Origin: CAMPKL01 sp963817465
Lineage (GTDB): Bacteria; Acidobacteriota; Terriglobia; Bryobacterales; UBA6623
DNA length: 64,000 nt
Assembly (NCBI GenBank): GCA_963817465.1
Contig: CAWFOP010000016.1
Coordinates: 62,001-126,000, forward strand
Direction of reading: 5' to 3'
Below the pieces are notes generated by a model. It did not search any database. It was not told the DNA's origin and worked only from the letters and a program-made list of their open reading frames with translations. A program made the position numbers and the translations under genes. Every line of letters starts with the position of its first letter. Position 1 is the first letter of the stretch. Positions 16,198 to 25,240 of the stretch are shown one piece after another.

Positions 16198-17295
16198 ATG
16201 ACCGACGAGCACAAGCGAGCGCACTCCGACGAATCAAGGGGGAGTTGGCGCGGGAACTCCGCCGAGGCGCTGCGGTCGCCCTACCTGCTCGCGCGGATCC
16301 TCGATATCGCCGACGACGCCATCATCTCCATCAGTCTCGACGGGAAGATCACGATCTTCAACCAGGGCGCCGAGAGAATCTTCGGCTACTCGGCGAACGA
16401 AATCCTCGGCATGCCGCTGGATACTCTGCTCCCGCCCCGCTATCGCGCACGACACGAGATCGACGTCGCCCAGTTCGCCAAATCCCCCACCGCGGCGCGT
16501 GTAATGGCCCAACGCGGCCAAATTTACGGCATGCGCAAGGACGGCTCCGAGTTCCCGGCGGAAGCCTCGATATCGAAGGTCATGGTCGAGGACCTGCAAC
16601 TTCTCACGGTGATTCTGCGCGATGTGACCGAGCGCAAGTTCACGGAAGATCAGTTGCGCCGCACGATCGCCGAGCGGGAAGTGCTGTTGCGCGAAGTGCA
16701 CCACCGGGTCAAGAACAATCTCCAAGTGGTGTCGAGCCTGCTGAACCTGCAAGCGCGGGCGACTCAGGACGACTATGTGCGGCGAGCGTTCGAGGAGAGT
16801 CAGAATCGCGTCCAGTCCATGGCGCTGATCCATGAGCAACTGTACGGATCGAGCGATTTCGCAGCGATCGATTTCCCCGATTACGTCCGCCAGCTCACAT
16901 CGAGGCTGTTTCACTCCTATCACGTTCCGGCCGACAGCATCGAGTTTGAAACGCGCATCGCGCCCGTGTCTCTGGGCGTCGACATCGCGGTGCCCTGCGG
17001 ACTCATCCTCAACGAGTTGCTTTCCAACTCGCTCAAATACGGCATGATTGAAGGTCAGGCCGGACGCATCTACATCTACGTCGATCAATTGGAAGACCAC
17101 AGCGTCCGCATCACGGCGGGCGACAACGGGCCGGGACTGCCTCCAGAGGTAGGATTTTGGAATACGAAGACGCTGGGATTACGCTTGGTGCGGCAACTCG
17201 TCCGCCAGATCGACGGCGAGATCGAGCTCAGCGGCCCGCCGGGCGTAGAATATCGGATTCGGTTCGCCGCTGAGCCCCAGGCTCAATTATCATGA
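16198..17295 (+). CDS. PAS-domain sensor histidine kinase, HisKA_2 type
   Basis: A 365-residue soluble sensor kinase. A PAS domain spans about residues 30-150 (IADDAIISISLDGKITIFN...ILRDVTERK). The HisKA_2 box REVHHRVKNNLQVVSSLLN follows (His169 the likely phosphate acceptor), then a HATPase with N-box LNELLSNSLKYG and DNGPGLPP. There is no membrane segment, so it senses a cytoplasmic signal. GAGGG precedes the ATG. Its stop overlaps the start of the response regulator by 4 bases (ATGA), so the two are translationally coupled. HisKA_2 kinases more often partner with other output types than with sigma-54 activators. Confidence 0.92.
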   Translation: MTDEHKRAHSDESRGSWRGNSAEALRSPYLLARILDIADDAIISISLDGKITIFNQGAERIFGYSANEILGMPLDTLLPPRYRARHEIDVAQFAKSPTAARVMAQRGQIYGMRKDGSEFPAEASISKVMVEDLQLLTVILRDVTERKFTEDQLRRTIAEREVLLREVHHRVKNNLQVVSSLLNLQARATQDDYVRRAFEESQNRVQSMALIHEQLYGSSDFAAIDFPDYVRQLTSRLFHSYHVPADSIEFETRIAPVSLGVDIAVPCGLILNELLSNSLKYGMIEGQAGRIYIYVDQLEDHSVRITAGDNGPGLPPEVGFWNTKTLGLRLVRQLVRQIDGEIELSGPPGVEYRIRFAAEPQAQLS

Positions 17296-19055
17296 CCTCT
17301 GCTCGCATACTGATCGTCGAAGACGAACAGATCACTGCCGCCGACATCGAAGACATCCTGACTCACCAAGGCCATCAGGTGGTGGGAGTGGTGGTGTCGG
17401 GCGAGGCGGCGGTGGAATCGGCGCGCATCAAGCGGCCCGACTTGATCCTGATGGATATCCGGATCAAGGGCAAAATCGACGGCTGCGAGGCCGCCAGTCA
17501 GATTCGCGAAAGGTTCGGCGCTCCGGCGGTTTTTCTGACCGCGCACGCCGACGACGCGACGATCGAACGCGCGAAGATCGCCAATCCGCTCGGCTACGTC
17601 GTTAAGCCGTTTCACGCGAGTGAGCTGCAAGCCGCGATTCAGGTGGCGCTACGGCAGGCCTCCGTCGAACGCGAACGCGAGGAGCGCGTCGAGGACCTTG
17701 CGGCCACCCTCGAATCGTTGGGCGAGGGTGTGCTGCGCACCGACGAGTTGGGCGCCGTGCGCTTCCTCAATCCAGCGGCCTCGCGCTGGACCGGCTGGAC
17801 CGCCGAAGACGCCAAGGGCGCGCAGCTTGCCGACGTCTTCCGCCTCCTCGAACGCGAAACGGCGAAAGGACTGGACGGGTTTCTGCACGCGGCGATACAC
17901 GAGCGCGCGGCGGTTGCGATTCCCGCCGGCACGGTGCTGCGCTCTCGCGACGGCGTCGAGAGGCCGGTGTCGGGAACGATCGCTCCGGTACGCGATTCGT
18001 CGAATCACAAGCACGGCGTGGTGATCGCATTCGGAGCGCGAAGACCGGAATTGGAAGATCAGACCGCCGCCCCGGTTGCGCCCGCCGCCAGGAAGGCTCC
18101 GGGCGTCAATTCCGCTGGAATCATCGTCGGTTCGACGGCCATGCGCGATTTGATGCGCTTCGCCAACCGCATCGCTTCGAGCGGCGTCACCACGATTCTG
18201 CTGCAGGGGGAGAGCGGTGTCGGCAAGGACGTGGTCGCTCGCTTCCTACATCAGAACAGCAAGCGCCGGGAGGAACCGTTTATCGCCCTCAATTGCGCGG
18301 CGATACCGGAGACGCTGCTCGAGAGCGAGATTTTCGGATACGAAAAGGGCGCCTTCACCGACGCCCATTCGCAAAAGAAGGGCGTGCTCGACTTGGCCGA
18401 TAGGGGCACGGTGTTTCTCGACGAGATCGGCGAGTTGCAGCCGCACATCCAGGCGAAGCTGCTGCGCGTGCTCGAAGACCAGTCGTTCCGCCGACTGGGC
18501 GGCGTGAAGGACATCGAGGTCGATTTGCGCATCATCACCGCTACGAACCGCGACCTCGCGCAGGCGGTGCGGGACAAGCAGTTCCGGGAGGATCTGTACT
18601 ACCGGCTAAACGTGATCCAGATCTGGATCCCGCCGATCCGCGACCGCAAAGACGACGTCATGCCTCTGGTCGAGCACTTCATCAAGCGCTACAACCGTAA
18701 GTTCGAGCAGTCGATCCAAGGCGTTTCAGCCGAGGCCGAGAAGATGTTGCTGGAGCATGAGTGGCCGGGTAACGTGCGCGAGATTCGCAATGTGATCGAG
18801 CGCGCCATGGTGCTCGAGGACGAGGACACGATCCAGCCCCGGACGATCGCGTTGGGAGGCGCCGCCCTGACGCGGTCCGCCGCCGCGTCGCACCACGCGC
18901 CCAAGGTAGGCGAGGCATCGCTCGAAGAGATGGAGCGGGCCATGCTGCTGGAAGCTCTCGAGAAATCGGGCGGCAATCAAACCCGCGCCGCGAAGCTGCT
19001 GGGCATAACGCGGGACACGCTGCGCTACCGCATCAAGAAGTTCGGCTTGCGCTAG
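17292..19055 (+). CDS. REC-PAS-AAA+-Fis response regulator (sigma-54 activator)
   Basis: A 587-residue activator. The receiver domain has acidic residues EDE (10-12), phosphate-accepting Asp55 and Lys105. A PAS-like domain spans about 130-250. The AAA+ domain has Walker A GESGVGKD (306-313), the sigma-54-contacting loop GAFTDA (353-358, in place of the usual GAFTGA) and Walker B FLDEIG. A Fis-type helix-turn-helix (NQTRAAKLLGITRDTLRYRI) ends the protein. It is coupled to the HisKA_2 kinase. The sigma-54-like sites in the divergent gap suggest that it activates its own operon and the stress-protein array. Confidence 0.93.
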   Translation: MTSARILIVEDEQITAADIEDILTHQGHQVVGVVVSGEAAVESARIKRPDLILMDIRIKGKIDGCEAASQIRERFGAPAVFLTAHADDATIERAKIANPLGYVVKPFHASELQAAIQVALRQASVEREREERVEDLAATLESLGEGVLRTDELGAVRFLNPAASRWTGWTAEDAKGAQLADVFRLLERETAKGLDGFLHAAIHERAAVAIPAGTVLRSRDGVERPVSGTIAPVRDSSNHKHGVVIAFGARRPELEDQTAAPVAPAARKAPGVNSAGIIVGSTAMRDLMRFANRIASSGVTTILLQGESGVGKDVVARFLHQNSKRREEPFIALNCAAIPETLLESEIFGYEKGAFTDAHSQKKGVLDLADRGTVFLDEIGELQPHIQAKLLRVLEDQSFRRLGGVKDIEVDLRIITATNRDLAQAVRDKQFREDLYYRLNVIQIWIPPIRDRKDDVMPLVEHFIKRYNRKFEQSIQGVSAEAEKMLLEHEWPGNVREIRNVIERAMVLEDEDTIQPRTIALGGAALTRSAAASHHAPKVGEASLEEMERAMLLEALEKSGGNQTRAAKLLGITRDTLRYRIKKFGLR

Positions 19056-19091
19056 CGGCCGGAGCGGGCGGGCATCGCATAATTGAAGGCG

Positions 19092-20630
19092 ATGCAAGAC
19101 GCCGCGCCGGGACTGCCGGATACCATTCACGGGCTCGTCGCCCAACATGCTGATCGCGACTCCCCCGCCCTGTCGGCCGCCGAGCGGCGTTCGCTCGACT
19201 ACGGCGGGTTGCTGCAGTTGATCGAGACCACCGCGCTGGCGCTCAATCGCTTCGGAATCGGCCGCGGCCAGGCCGTCGCCGCTGTCTTGCCGAACGGACC
19301 GGAGGCGGCGGCGGCTTTCTTGGCCGTGAGCTCGGCCGCAACCTATGCGCCGCTCAACCCCGCTTATCGCCGCGAGGAATTCGACTTCTATCTGGGCGAC
19401 CTGGAGGCGCGAGCGCTGATCGTCGAAGAGGGCGCTTCGTCCCCCGCGACCGACGCTGCCCAAGCCTTGGGCATCCCGCTGATCGAGTTGCGCGTCGCGG
19501 CGGATGCGCCCGCGGGCGCGTTTCAACTGCAAGGCGAGCCGCGGACTCTCGACGGCGCCGGCGGATTGGCGGCGGCCGAGGATGTCGCTCTGGTGCTGCA
19601 CACCTCCGGCACGACGGCGCGACCTAAGATCGTTCCATTGACGCAGCGCAACGTCTGCGCATCGGCGTTTCACATCGCGCGGACGCTGCGGCTGACTCCC
19701 AGCGATCGCTGCTTGAACGTGATGCCGCTGTTCCACATCCACGGCCTCATCGGCGCCTTGCTGTCGTCGACTTCAGCGGGGGCGGAAGTGGTCTGCACGC
19801 CAGGGTTCAACGCGATGCGTTTCTCCGGCTGGCTCGAGGAGTTCAAGCCGACCTGGTATTCGGCGGTGCCGACGATGCATCAGGCGATTCTGGCGCGCGC
19901 GGGCCGCAACCGCGAAGCCGCAGCAGCGGCTCGGCTGCGGCTCATTCGCTCATCGTCAGCAGCGCTGCCCCCCCAAGTCCTGGCTGAGCTCGAAAACACG
20001 TTCGACGCGCCGGTCATCGAATCGTACGGGATGACCGAGGCCGCGCACCAGATGGCCAGCAATCCCCTGCCCCCGACGGCGCGCAAGCCGGGCTCGGTCG
20101 GTCCCGCGGCCGGCCCCGAGGTCGGCGTGATGAACGACGCCGGCGAATTGCTCCCGCGCGGGGAGATCGGCGAGGTCGTCATTCGCGGCCGCAACGTCAC
20201 CGGCGGCTACGCCCGCAACCCCGAGGCGAACGCGAGCGCATTCACCGCCGGCTGGTTTCGCACGGGAGATCAGGGTCGGCTCGATGAAGAAGGCTACTTG
20301 TATCTGACCGGTCGACTGAAGGAAATCATCAATCGCGGCGGCGAGAAGGTTTCCCCCCGCGAGATCGATGAGGTGCTGCTCGATCATCCGGCGATTGCGC
20401 AAGCGACGGCGTTCGCGACGCCTCACGACAAGCTAGGCGAAGAGATCGCCGCGGCGGTCGTGCTCGAGCCCGGCGCCGAGGCGACCGAGAAGGACATTCG
20501 GGCTTTCGCGGCCGAGAGGTTGGCCGATTTCAAAGTGCCTCGCCGCGTGCTGATTCTCGACGAGATTCCGAAGGGCCCGACCGGCAAAGTGCAACGCATC
20601 GGCCTCGCGAAACAGCTCGGCCTATCCTGA
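19092..20630 (+). CDS. AMP-forming acyl-CoA synthetase/ligase
   Basis: A 512-residue member of the ANL superfamily that activates a carboxylate via an acyl-adenylate and transfers it to CoA. The P-loop-like motif HTSGTTARPKIVPLTQRN, the core ESYGMTEAAHQM, the hinge region YLTGRLKEIINRGGEK and the C-terminal Lys in GPTGKVQRI are all present. The closest pattern I recall is the oxalate-CoA ligase/short FadD-like group, but the substrate is not certain. ATG at 19092 is used; a TTG at 19083 would add three residues. It is 36 bases after the activator gene and could be read from the same transcript. Confidence 0.87.
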   Translation: MQDAAPGLPDTIHGLVAQHADRDSPALSAAERRSLDYGGLLQLIETTALALNRFGIGRGQAVAAVLPNGPEAAAAFLAVSSAATYAPLNPAYRREEFDFYLGDLEARALIVEEGASSPATDAAQALGIPLIELRVAADAPAGAFQLQGEPRTLDGAGGLAAAEDVALVLHTSGTTARPKIVPLTQRNVCASAFHIARTLRLTPSDRCLNVMPLFHIHGLIGALLSSTSAGAEVVCTPGFNAMRFSGWLEEFKPTWYSAVPTMHQAILARAGRNREAAAAARLRLIRSSSAALPPQVLAELENTFDAPVIESYGMTEAAHQMASNPLPPTARKPGSVGPAAGPEVGVMNDAGELLPRGEIGEVVIRGRNVTGGYARNPEANASAFTAGWFRTGDQGRLDEEGYLYLTGRLKEIINRGGEKVSPREIDEVLLDHPAIAQATAFATPHDKLGEEIAAAVVLEPGAEATEKDIRAFAAERLADFKVPRRVLILDEIPKGPTGKVQRIGLAKQLGLS

Positions 20631-20644
20631 ACCGACTGTCAGCG

Positions 20645-21667
20645 TCATGTTACGGCCGGCTCGAGCAGCGTGAGCGTGCCGGCCTCCACGTCGAGCTCGG
20701 CTTCGACGCCCAGGGGCACGACGGACTGCTCCTTGACATGGCCGATCATCAGGCCCCGCAGGGCCGGAACCCCCAAGGGCTCGAGACGCTCGCGCAAAAT
20801 CTCTTCGATGCCGCGGCTGAGACCGCCGGTGGGGTCGGCCTCGGTGAACTTGCCGGCGACGATGCCGGCGCACTTTTGGAGCGCCCCGGCGAGCCAGAGC
20901 TGTGTGAGCATGCGGTCGATGCGGTAGGGCTCCTCGCCGACATCCTCGAAAAAGAGAATTTTGCCGGCGAACTCCGGCTCATACGGCGTTCCCATCAAAG
21001 TCGACAGCAGAGTCAGGTTTCCGCCGACCAAACGGCCGCGCGCTTTGCCGGGAACGAGTCGGGTGATGCGGTTTGCGCGCTCGACTAGTCCGCGACGAGG
21101 CTCGTCGAGCGGAGGAGGCGCCGCGATCACGGTTTTCGGCTCCGCGTTCTCGACGACTTTTTCGAACTCTTCGACGGCGTACTCGCTCCAGCCTCCGCCG
21201 GCCATGGGGCCGTGAAACGTCACGAGGCCCGTCTTCAAATGGACGGCGTTGAGCAGCGCCGTGATGTCGCTGTAGCCGATCAAGACCTTCGGGTTGCGGC
21301 CGATGGCTTCGTAGTCGAGCAGCGGAAGGATGCGTTGGGCGCCGTAGCCGCCGCGCATCGCCATCACGCCCTTGACTCCGGGATCAGCGAATGCGGCGTT
21401 GAGGTCGTCGGCCCTGTGCTGGTCCGCGCCGGCGAGATAAGCTTTGCGCTCGAACAGGTAGCGACCGGGCTTGGCCTCAAAGCCCAACGACTCGACCAGG
21501 TCGATCGCGGCGCGCACGTCTTCGTCTTCCCAGCTCGAGCCGCTCGGAGCGATGAGGCCGATCGCATCGCCGGGCCGGAGCCGCTTGGGTTTGACGACTT
21601 TCGGCGCCGCTCGCGCGGAGGCGGAAACCGCCATCGCGGCCAGAACTTGTCGCCGGCTCGGGGTCAT
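20645..21667 (-). CDS. LD-carboxypeptidase family protein (peptidase S66, MccF-like)
   Basis: A 340-residue serine peptidase. The N-terminus (SRRQVLAAMAVSASARA) looks like a Tat signal, so it should act in the periplasm on murein tetrapeptides or on peptide antibiotics. The nucleophile motif GYSDITALL, the MRGGYGAQRILPLLD segment and the later Glu/His region (GGNLTLLSTL, and GLMIGHVKEQ) fit the family's Ser-Glu-His arrangement. It is convergent with the acyl-CoA ligase (14-base gap). A TAGCCT hexamer lies 6 bases before the ATG. Confidence 0.88.
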   Translation of the reverse strand: MTPSRRQVLAAMAVSASARAAPKVVKPKRLRPGDAIGLIAPSGSSWEDEDVRAAIDLVESLGFEAKPGRYLFERKAYLAGADQHRADDLNAAFADPGVKGVMAMRGGYGAQRILPLLDYEAIGRNPKVLIGYSDITALLNAVHLKTGLVTFHGPMAGGGWSEYAVEEFEKVVENAEPKTVIAAPPPLDEPRRGLVERANRITRLVPGKARGRLVGGNLTLLSTLMGTPYEPEFAGKILFFEDVGEEPYRIDRMLTQLWLAGALQKCAGIVAGKFTEADPTGGLSRGIEEILRERLEPLGVPALRGLMIGHVKEQSVVPLGVEAELDVEAGTLTLLEPAVT

Positions 21668-21673
21668 GTCCCT

Positions 21674-21679
21674 AGGCTA
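21674..21679 (-). promoter_or_regulatory. -10-like hexamer TAGCCT before the LD-carboxypeptidase start
   Basis: On the minus strand TAGCCT ends 6 bases before the ATG at 21667, matching the TAnnnT pattern of the other leaderless candidates. Confidence 0.35.
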
Positions 21680-21803
21680 GATCAGTACCCGAACCCACGC
21701 CATCGAATGGGACAGCCAGGGGGCCTCGTCGGACGCAACAAATACGGATTCAACGTTACCGGAACGCTCGATCCGGCCGATAAGGGTGTTGGAAAGCTGC
21801 ATC

Positions 21804-22157
21804 ATGCCTTCATCGATGCCGGATGTCAACAAGAGGCGCCACCCGCGGGCGCTGTGTTCTCAGATCGTGCGGATGATGTTTTGCGATCAAGCGCGCCGCA
21901 AGATCGTCGAAACGGGTCTAATCGAAGACGTCGGACGCAACGGTCTTCGAATTAGCATCGGCTTGCCGATCAGCCCCGGCAAGGAAGTCGAATTCGAGAC
22001 GACGGGCTTCGCTGGGTTTGCTCTCGTTCGCTACTGCGAGTTCGTGGACGGCGGCTACGCCTGGGGCCTCGAATTCCCGATCGGGTTCGAGTGGGACGGC
22101 ACCGGCTGGAACCCGGAACATCTGCTGGAGCTGCCCCTCAAGCCGCGCAAGAGCTGA
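21804..22157 (+). CDS. Single-domain PilZ protein
   Basis: A 117-residue protein consisting of one PilZ domain: KRRHPRALC at the N-terminus corresponds to the RxxxR c-di-GMP-binding motif, and ETGLIEDVGRNGLRISIGLPI to the D/N-x-S-x-x-G strand, here with DVGRNG, so one position differs from the usual S. It may bind c-di-GMP or be a degenerate relative. The ATG at 21804 has a GGAAAG site 7 bases upstream; a GTG at 21786 and an ATG at 21816 are alternatives. Not in an operon; convergent with yvcK. Confidence 0.78.
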   Translation: MPSSMPDVNKRRHPRALCSQIVRMMFCDQARRKIVETGLIEDVGRNGLRISIGLPISPGKEVEFETTGFAGFALVRYCEFVDGGYAWGLEFPIGFEWDGTGWNPEHLLELPLKPRKS

Positions 22158-22174
22158 ACAGGCGCCGCCCGGCG

Positions 22175-23218
22175 CTACGACGATTCCGGGGCGGCGATCG
22201 AGAGGAGCAGCTCGGCGAGCCGTTTCGAATCGTGGCGGATCTTTTCGCCTTCCGCCAGCAGGTTCAGAGCACGGGGCTTGACTCCCATTTCCTCGAGCCG
22301 ACCCAGGTCCGCCGCGACCGCTCGCGCGTTCTGCCGGGCGTAGCGTTCTAGGGCTTGGTCCGACGCCGACTCCCGGTTGACGAACACGATGTCCGCCAGA
22401 CCGGGGCGGGAATGCTCGATCACAGCGGCCAAATGATCGGCGGCGGAATAGCCTTCGGTCTCCCCGGGCTCCCACATCAGGTTGCAAATGTAGACCTTGG
22501 TCGCCTTGGACGCGACGATTGCGTCGGCGATCCCGTCGACGAGAAGGTTCGGGATGATGCTGGTGTAAAGCGAGCCCGGGCCGAGCGTGATCAAGTCCGC
22601 ATCGGCGATCGCGTCGAGAGCTTCGGGGACGGGCGGGCAGTTGCGTGGCAGCAGCCGCAAGCGGCGGATGCCCGAACGGGCCCCCGTGATGCTGGTCTCG
22701 CCCACCCTCGATTCGCCGCTGAGCATCGTGGCTTCGAGTTTGACGTTGACCAGCGTCGACGGATAGATCGCTCCGCGGATCGCAAGCACCTCGCTCGACA
22801 ACTTGATGGCCTGATGGAAGTCTCCGGTCACCTCCGACAGCGCGGTCAGGAACAGATTCCCAAAACTGTGCCCGCGCAGGCCCTCGCCGCTCGAGAAGCG
22901 GTACTGGAACAATTGGGACATAAGCGCCTGATCTTCCGCCAGAGCCAGCATGCAGTTGCGGATGTCGCCCGGCGCGAGGATGTCGAAATCGCGCCGCAGA
23001 CGGCCGGAACTGCCGCCGTCGTCGCTCACGGTGACGATCGCCGCAATCTCCAGGCCTTCTCGCCCGCGATCCTCGAGTGCGACGGCGCAATCACGCAAGC
23101 CGCGCAACAACGTGGATAGCCCGGTGCCGCCCCCGATCGCGACGATGCGCAGAGGTCTGTCGGCGAACGGGATGTCTTGCCGCGGAGGGTCGGACTTAGC
23201 CGTCATCTCCATCGTCAT
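22175..23218 (-). CDS. yvcK: YvcK/CofD-like protein (gluconeogenesis factor family)
   Basis: A 347-residue protein of the UPF0052/CofD fold. GGGTGLSTLLRGLR (about 30-43), TVSDDGGSSGRLR, and GDIRNCMLAL are the family signatures; ITLGPGSLYTSIIPNLL follows. In Bacillus YvcK binds UDP-sugars and supports growth on gluconeogenic carbon sources and cell-wall synthesis. The first ATG at 23218 is used, with in-frame ATGs at 23212 and 23206; all overlap the end of the upstream TPR gene, so the pair is coupled. Confidence 0.9.
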   Translation of the reverse strand: MTMEMTAKSDPPRQDIPFADRPLRIVAIGGGTGLSTLLRGLRDCAVALEDRGREGLEIAAIVTVSDDGGSSGRLRRDFDILAPGDIRNCMLALAEDQALMSQLFQYRFSSGEGLRGHSFGNLFLTALSEVTGDFHQAIKLSSEVLAIRGAIYPSTLVNVKLEATMLSGESRVGETSITGARSGIRRLRLLPRNCPPVPEALDAIADADLITLGPGSLYTSIIPNLLVDGIADAIVASKATKVYICNLMWEPGETEGYSAADHLAAVIEHSRPGLADIVFVNRESASDQALERYARQNARAVAADLGRLEEMGVKPRALNLLAEGEKIRHDSKRLAELLLSIAAPESS

Positions 23219-23793
23219 CCAGCAATCCGCGAATCCGTGCGTCGCCGGCGACAGCCTCGAGGTCGGCGTCTTTGCGGGCCAGAATGCGTTGTTGAGGATC
23301 GAGGGCCGTCGCCTGGGTCAAATGCTCGTAGGCGGGCGTGGCTTCTCCTCGCAGGGCCGCGACAACCGCTTTGGCATAGTACAAATGGGCGCCTTTCTTT
23401 TGTTGCTTGAGGGCGGCGTCGAGCTGTTCATCGGCTTCGTCGAGCTTTCGCTCATTGATCAGCGCGACAGCGTAGGTATAGCGCTCTTCCGGGGCTTTCG
23501 GCTTCGGCGCCGATGCGGTTTGCTTTTCGCAGATCCGCAAGTGCACTTCGGCGCGGTGCCGCAACGCGGCGTCGTCGCCTTCCGAAGCCTTGCGGAAATA
23601 CGCTACGGCTTTCGCGAAGCGGCGGGCGTTGAAGTGCTCGACGCCTTTCGCGTACTCGGTCTGCTGCCGTTCGACTTCGCGCGACGGTTTGGGAGCTGAG
23701 CGTCGGCTTCATCGCCGCAGGCTTCTTCGTCGCGGATTGGGCTGTTTTGGCGGCGGCTTTCTTCCTGGCCGCTTTTTTTGCTGCCTTTGCCAC
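23196..23793 (-). pseudogene. TPR-like protein with Lys/Ala-rich N-terminus, one frameshift
   Basis: About 199 codons. The N-terminal part is Lys/Ala-rich (VAKAAKKAARKKAAAKTA), then the frame shifts near 23690-23715, and the second frame continues SAPKPSREVERQQTEYAKGV, then tetratricopeptide-like helices (ARRFAKAVAYFRKASEGDD and RKLDEADEQLDAALKQQK). A GTG start at 23793 follows GGGGA. The downstream frame contains no start of its own before the repeats, which supports one gene broken by a single base. The tail overlaps the yvcK start. Role unknown. Confidence 0.7.
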
Positions 23794-23886
23794 GTGTGTC
23801 CCCAGTTCTCTCGGCACGCGAGGAGCCCGCGTGAAGGGCTCGATCTCGCCGCGGTCCTGAAACTATACCAAAATGAAGCACATAGC

Positions 23887-24594
23887 ATGCCGGCGACGCC
23901 CCATCCAGACGCCCTTGCCCGGATTCAAAGCGAAGTCGTCGCCTGCGAGCGCTGCCCGCGGCTGCGCCGCTATTGCATTGAGGTCGGACAGCGCAAACGC
24001 AAAGCTTACAAGGACCAGACCTACTGGGCCAAGCCGGTTCCGTCCTTCGGCGACCCGCAGGCTCGGTTGTTGATCGTCGGCCTTGCGCCCGGAGCGCACG
24101 GTGCGAACCGCACGGGCCGGATGTTCACCGGCGACCGTTCCGGCGATTTTCTCTACCGCGCCCTCTACGACGCTGGCTTCGCCTCGCAGCCCGAGTCTGT
24201 CTCAGCCGACGACGGACTGCGCTTGATCGACGCTTACATCACCGCGCCCGTGCGCTGCGCTCCGCCGCAGAACAAGCCGAGCCCCGCCGAGATCGCGTCC
24301 TGCAAAAGCTATCTCGAGCGAGAGCTGGACGCGATGCCGCAGGTGAGAGTCGTGCTGGCGCTCGGCCGAATCGCACACAACGCCTACTTGGGACTGCTCG
24401 CCGAGCGCGGGGCCATCAAAAAAAAGTCGGCCTACCCGTTTGCGCACGGGGCGGTCCAGCGGCTGGGAGACGCGCTTCCGACCCTGGTTTGCGCCTACCA
24501 CCCAAGCCAGCAAAACACTCAAACCAATAGGCTTACTAAAAAGATGATGGATCAAGCACTTGCTTCGTGCCGGCGCCTGATCGAGCGCCCCTGA
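23887..24594 (+). CDS. Uracil-DNA glycosylase, family 5 (UDGb type)
   Basis: A 235-residue DNA repair enzyme that removes uracil and other deaminated bases. The family-5 motif GLAPGAHGANRTGRMFTGDR is complete, and the second active-site motif YHPSQQNTQTNRLT follows. Cysteines C20-x2-C23 and C30 at the N-terminus plus later Cys residues fit the iron-sulphur cluster of family 4/5 enzymes. The ATG at 23887 begins just before the first cluster cysteines; the open frame upstream is antisense to the TPR gene and is not used. Confidence 0.92.
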   Translation: MPATPHPDALARIQSEVVACERCPRLRRYCIEVGQRKRKAYKDQTYWAKPVPSFGDPQARLLIVGLAPGAHGANRTGRMFTGDRSGDFLYRALYDAGFASQPESVSADDGLRLIDAYITAPVRCAPPQNKPSPAEIASCKSYLERELDAMPQVRVVLALGRIAHNAYLGLLAERGAIKKKSAYPFAHGAVQRLGDALPTLVCAYHPSQQNTQTNRLTKKMMDQALASCRRLIERP

Positions 24595-24750
24595 GTGGTC
24601 CTGATAGCGCTTAACAAAAAATTTTTAAAAATCTGCAACCACCGAGGGGTGGAGGGCATCTATACTATCTCGAAAGCAGTGCCAGTCAAACGACTGTTTT
24701 AATATTGCACTAATACTAATACTCGAGAAGTAGAAGGCAGGGCCGAAACA
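24595..24750. promoter_or_regulatory. AT-rich leader region of the DksA/TraR-like gene
   Basis: This 156-base gap is strikingly AT-rich compared with the rest (for example 24613-24632). It contains a TATACT -10 candidate at 24661-24666 and a small hairpin CAGTC-AAAC-GACTG (24683-24696) followed by TTTT, which could be an early terminator or attenuator. No good -35 hexamer is seen. Confidence 0.4.
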
Positions 24751-25104
24751 ATGAGCAAGAGAGAAGCGACGAAGATTCGCAAACAACTAGAGGAAAAGCT
24801 GGCGGCGTTGACGGGCAACAAGTCCCGTCGTGACGAGTTGATCACCGAGCGTGTGCACGACCCGATGGACCAGCTCCAGAACCGGGCAGATTTGGACTTG
24901 GCGGCTCGCTTCGTCAACACCGACTTCCGGACCAAGCGTGCAGTTGAGACGGCCATCAAGGTGCTTAACGACGGCGAGTACGGCATCTGCCAAGATTGCG
25001 GCGACGAAATCAACCCGAATCGCCTCGAGGCGATTCCGTGGACAACGCTCTGCATCTCGTGCCAAGAGCACAAGGACGAATTCGAGCTGCGCGAAGCCGC
25101 TTAA
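24751..25104 (+). CDS. DksA/TraR-type C4 zinc-finger protein
   Basis: A 117-residue protein. A helical coiled-coil-like N-terminal half (EATKIRKQLEEKLAAL...) is followed by a C4 zinc finger, CQDCG...LCISCQ. DksA/TraR proteins enter the RNA polymerase secondary channel and modulate transcription with ppGpp; RNA polymerase-binding DksA usually has Asp residues at the coiled-coil tip (DELITERVHDPMDQ here). The long AT-rich leader suggests that its own expression is controlled. It is followed after 136 bases by an exported hydrolase gene with a separate ribosome-binding site. Confidence 0.87.
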   Translation: MSKREATKIRKQLEEKLAALTGNKSRRDELITERVHDPMDQLQNRADLDLAARFVNTDFRTKRAVETAIKVLNDGEYGICQDCGDEINPNRLEAIPWTTLCISCQEHKDEFELREAA

Positions 25105-25240
25105 TCCGACAAGCCGAGATGAGTTCCGCCGGGGCGGCCGACGCGGTCGCCCTTTGTCATTCCTGTTTGACATTTCTCGGCGCTTTTCAGGCTATGGGCT
25201 CGCCTCGAAGGTCGATCAATAGGAGAATGGGCCCAAGATC

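Noticed and set aside
23863..23875. A possible -10 with an ATG at 23873 before the uracil-DNA glycosylase
   Set aside because: That ATG is out of frame with the enzyme; the ATG at 23887 is in frame and matches the family start.
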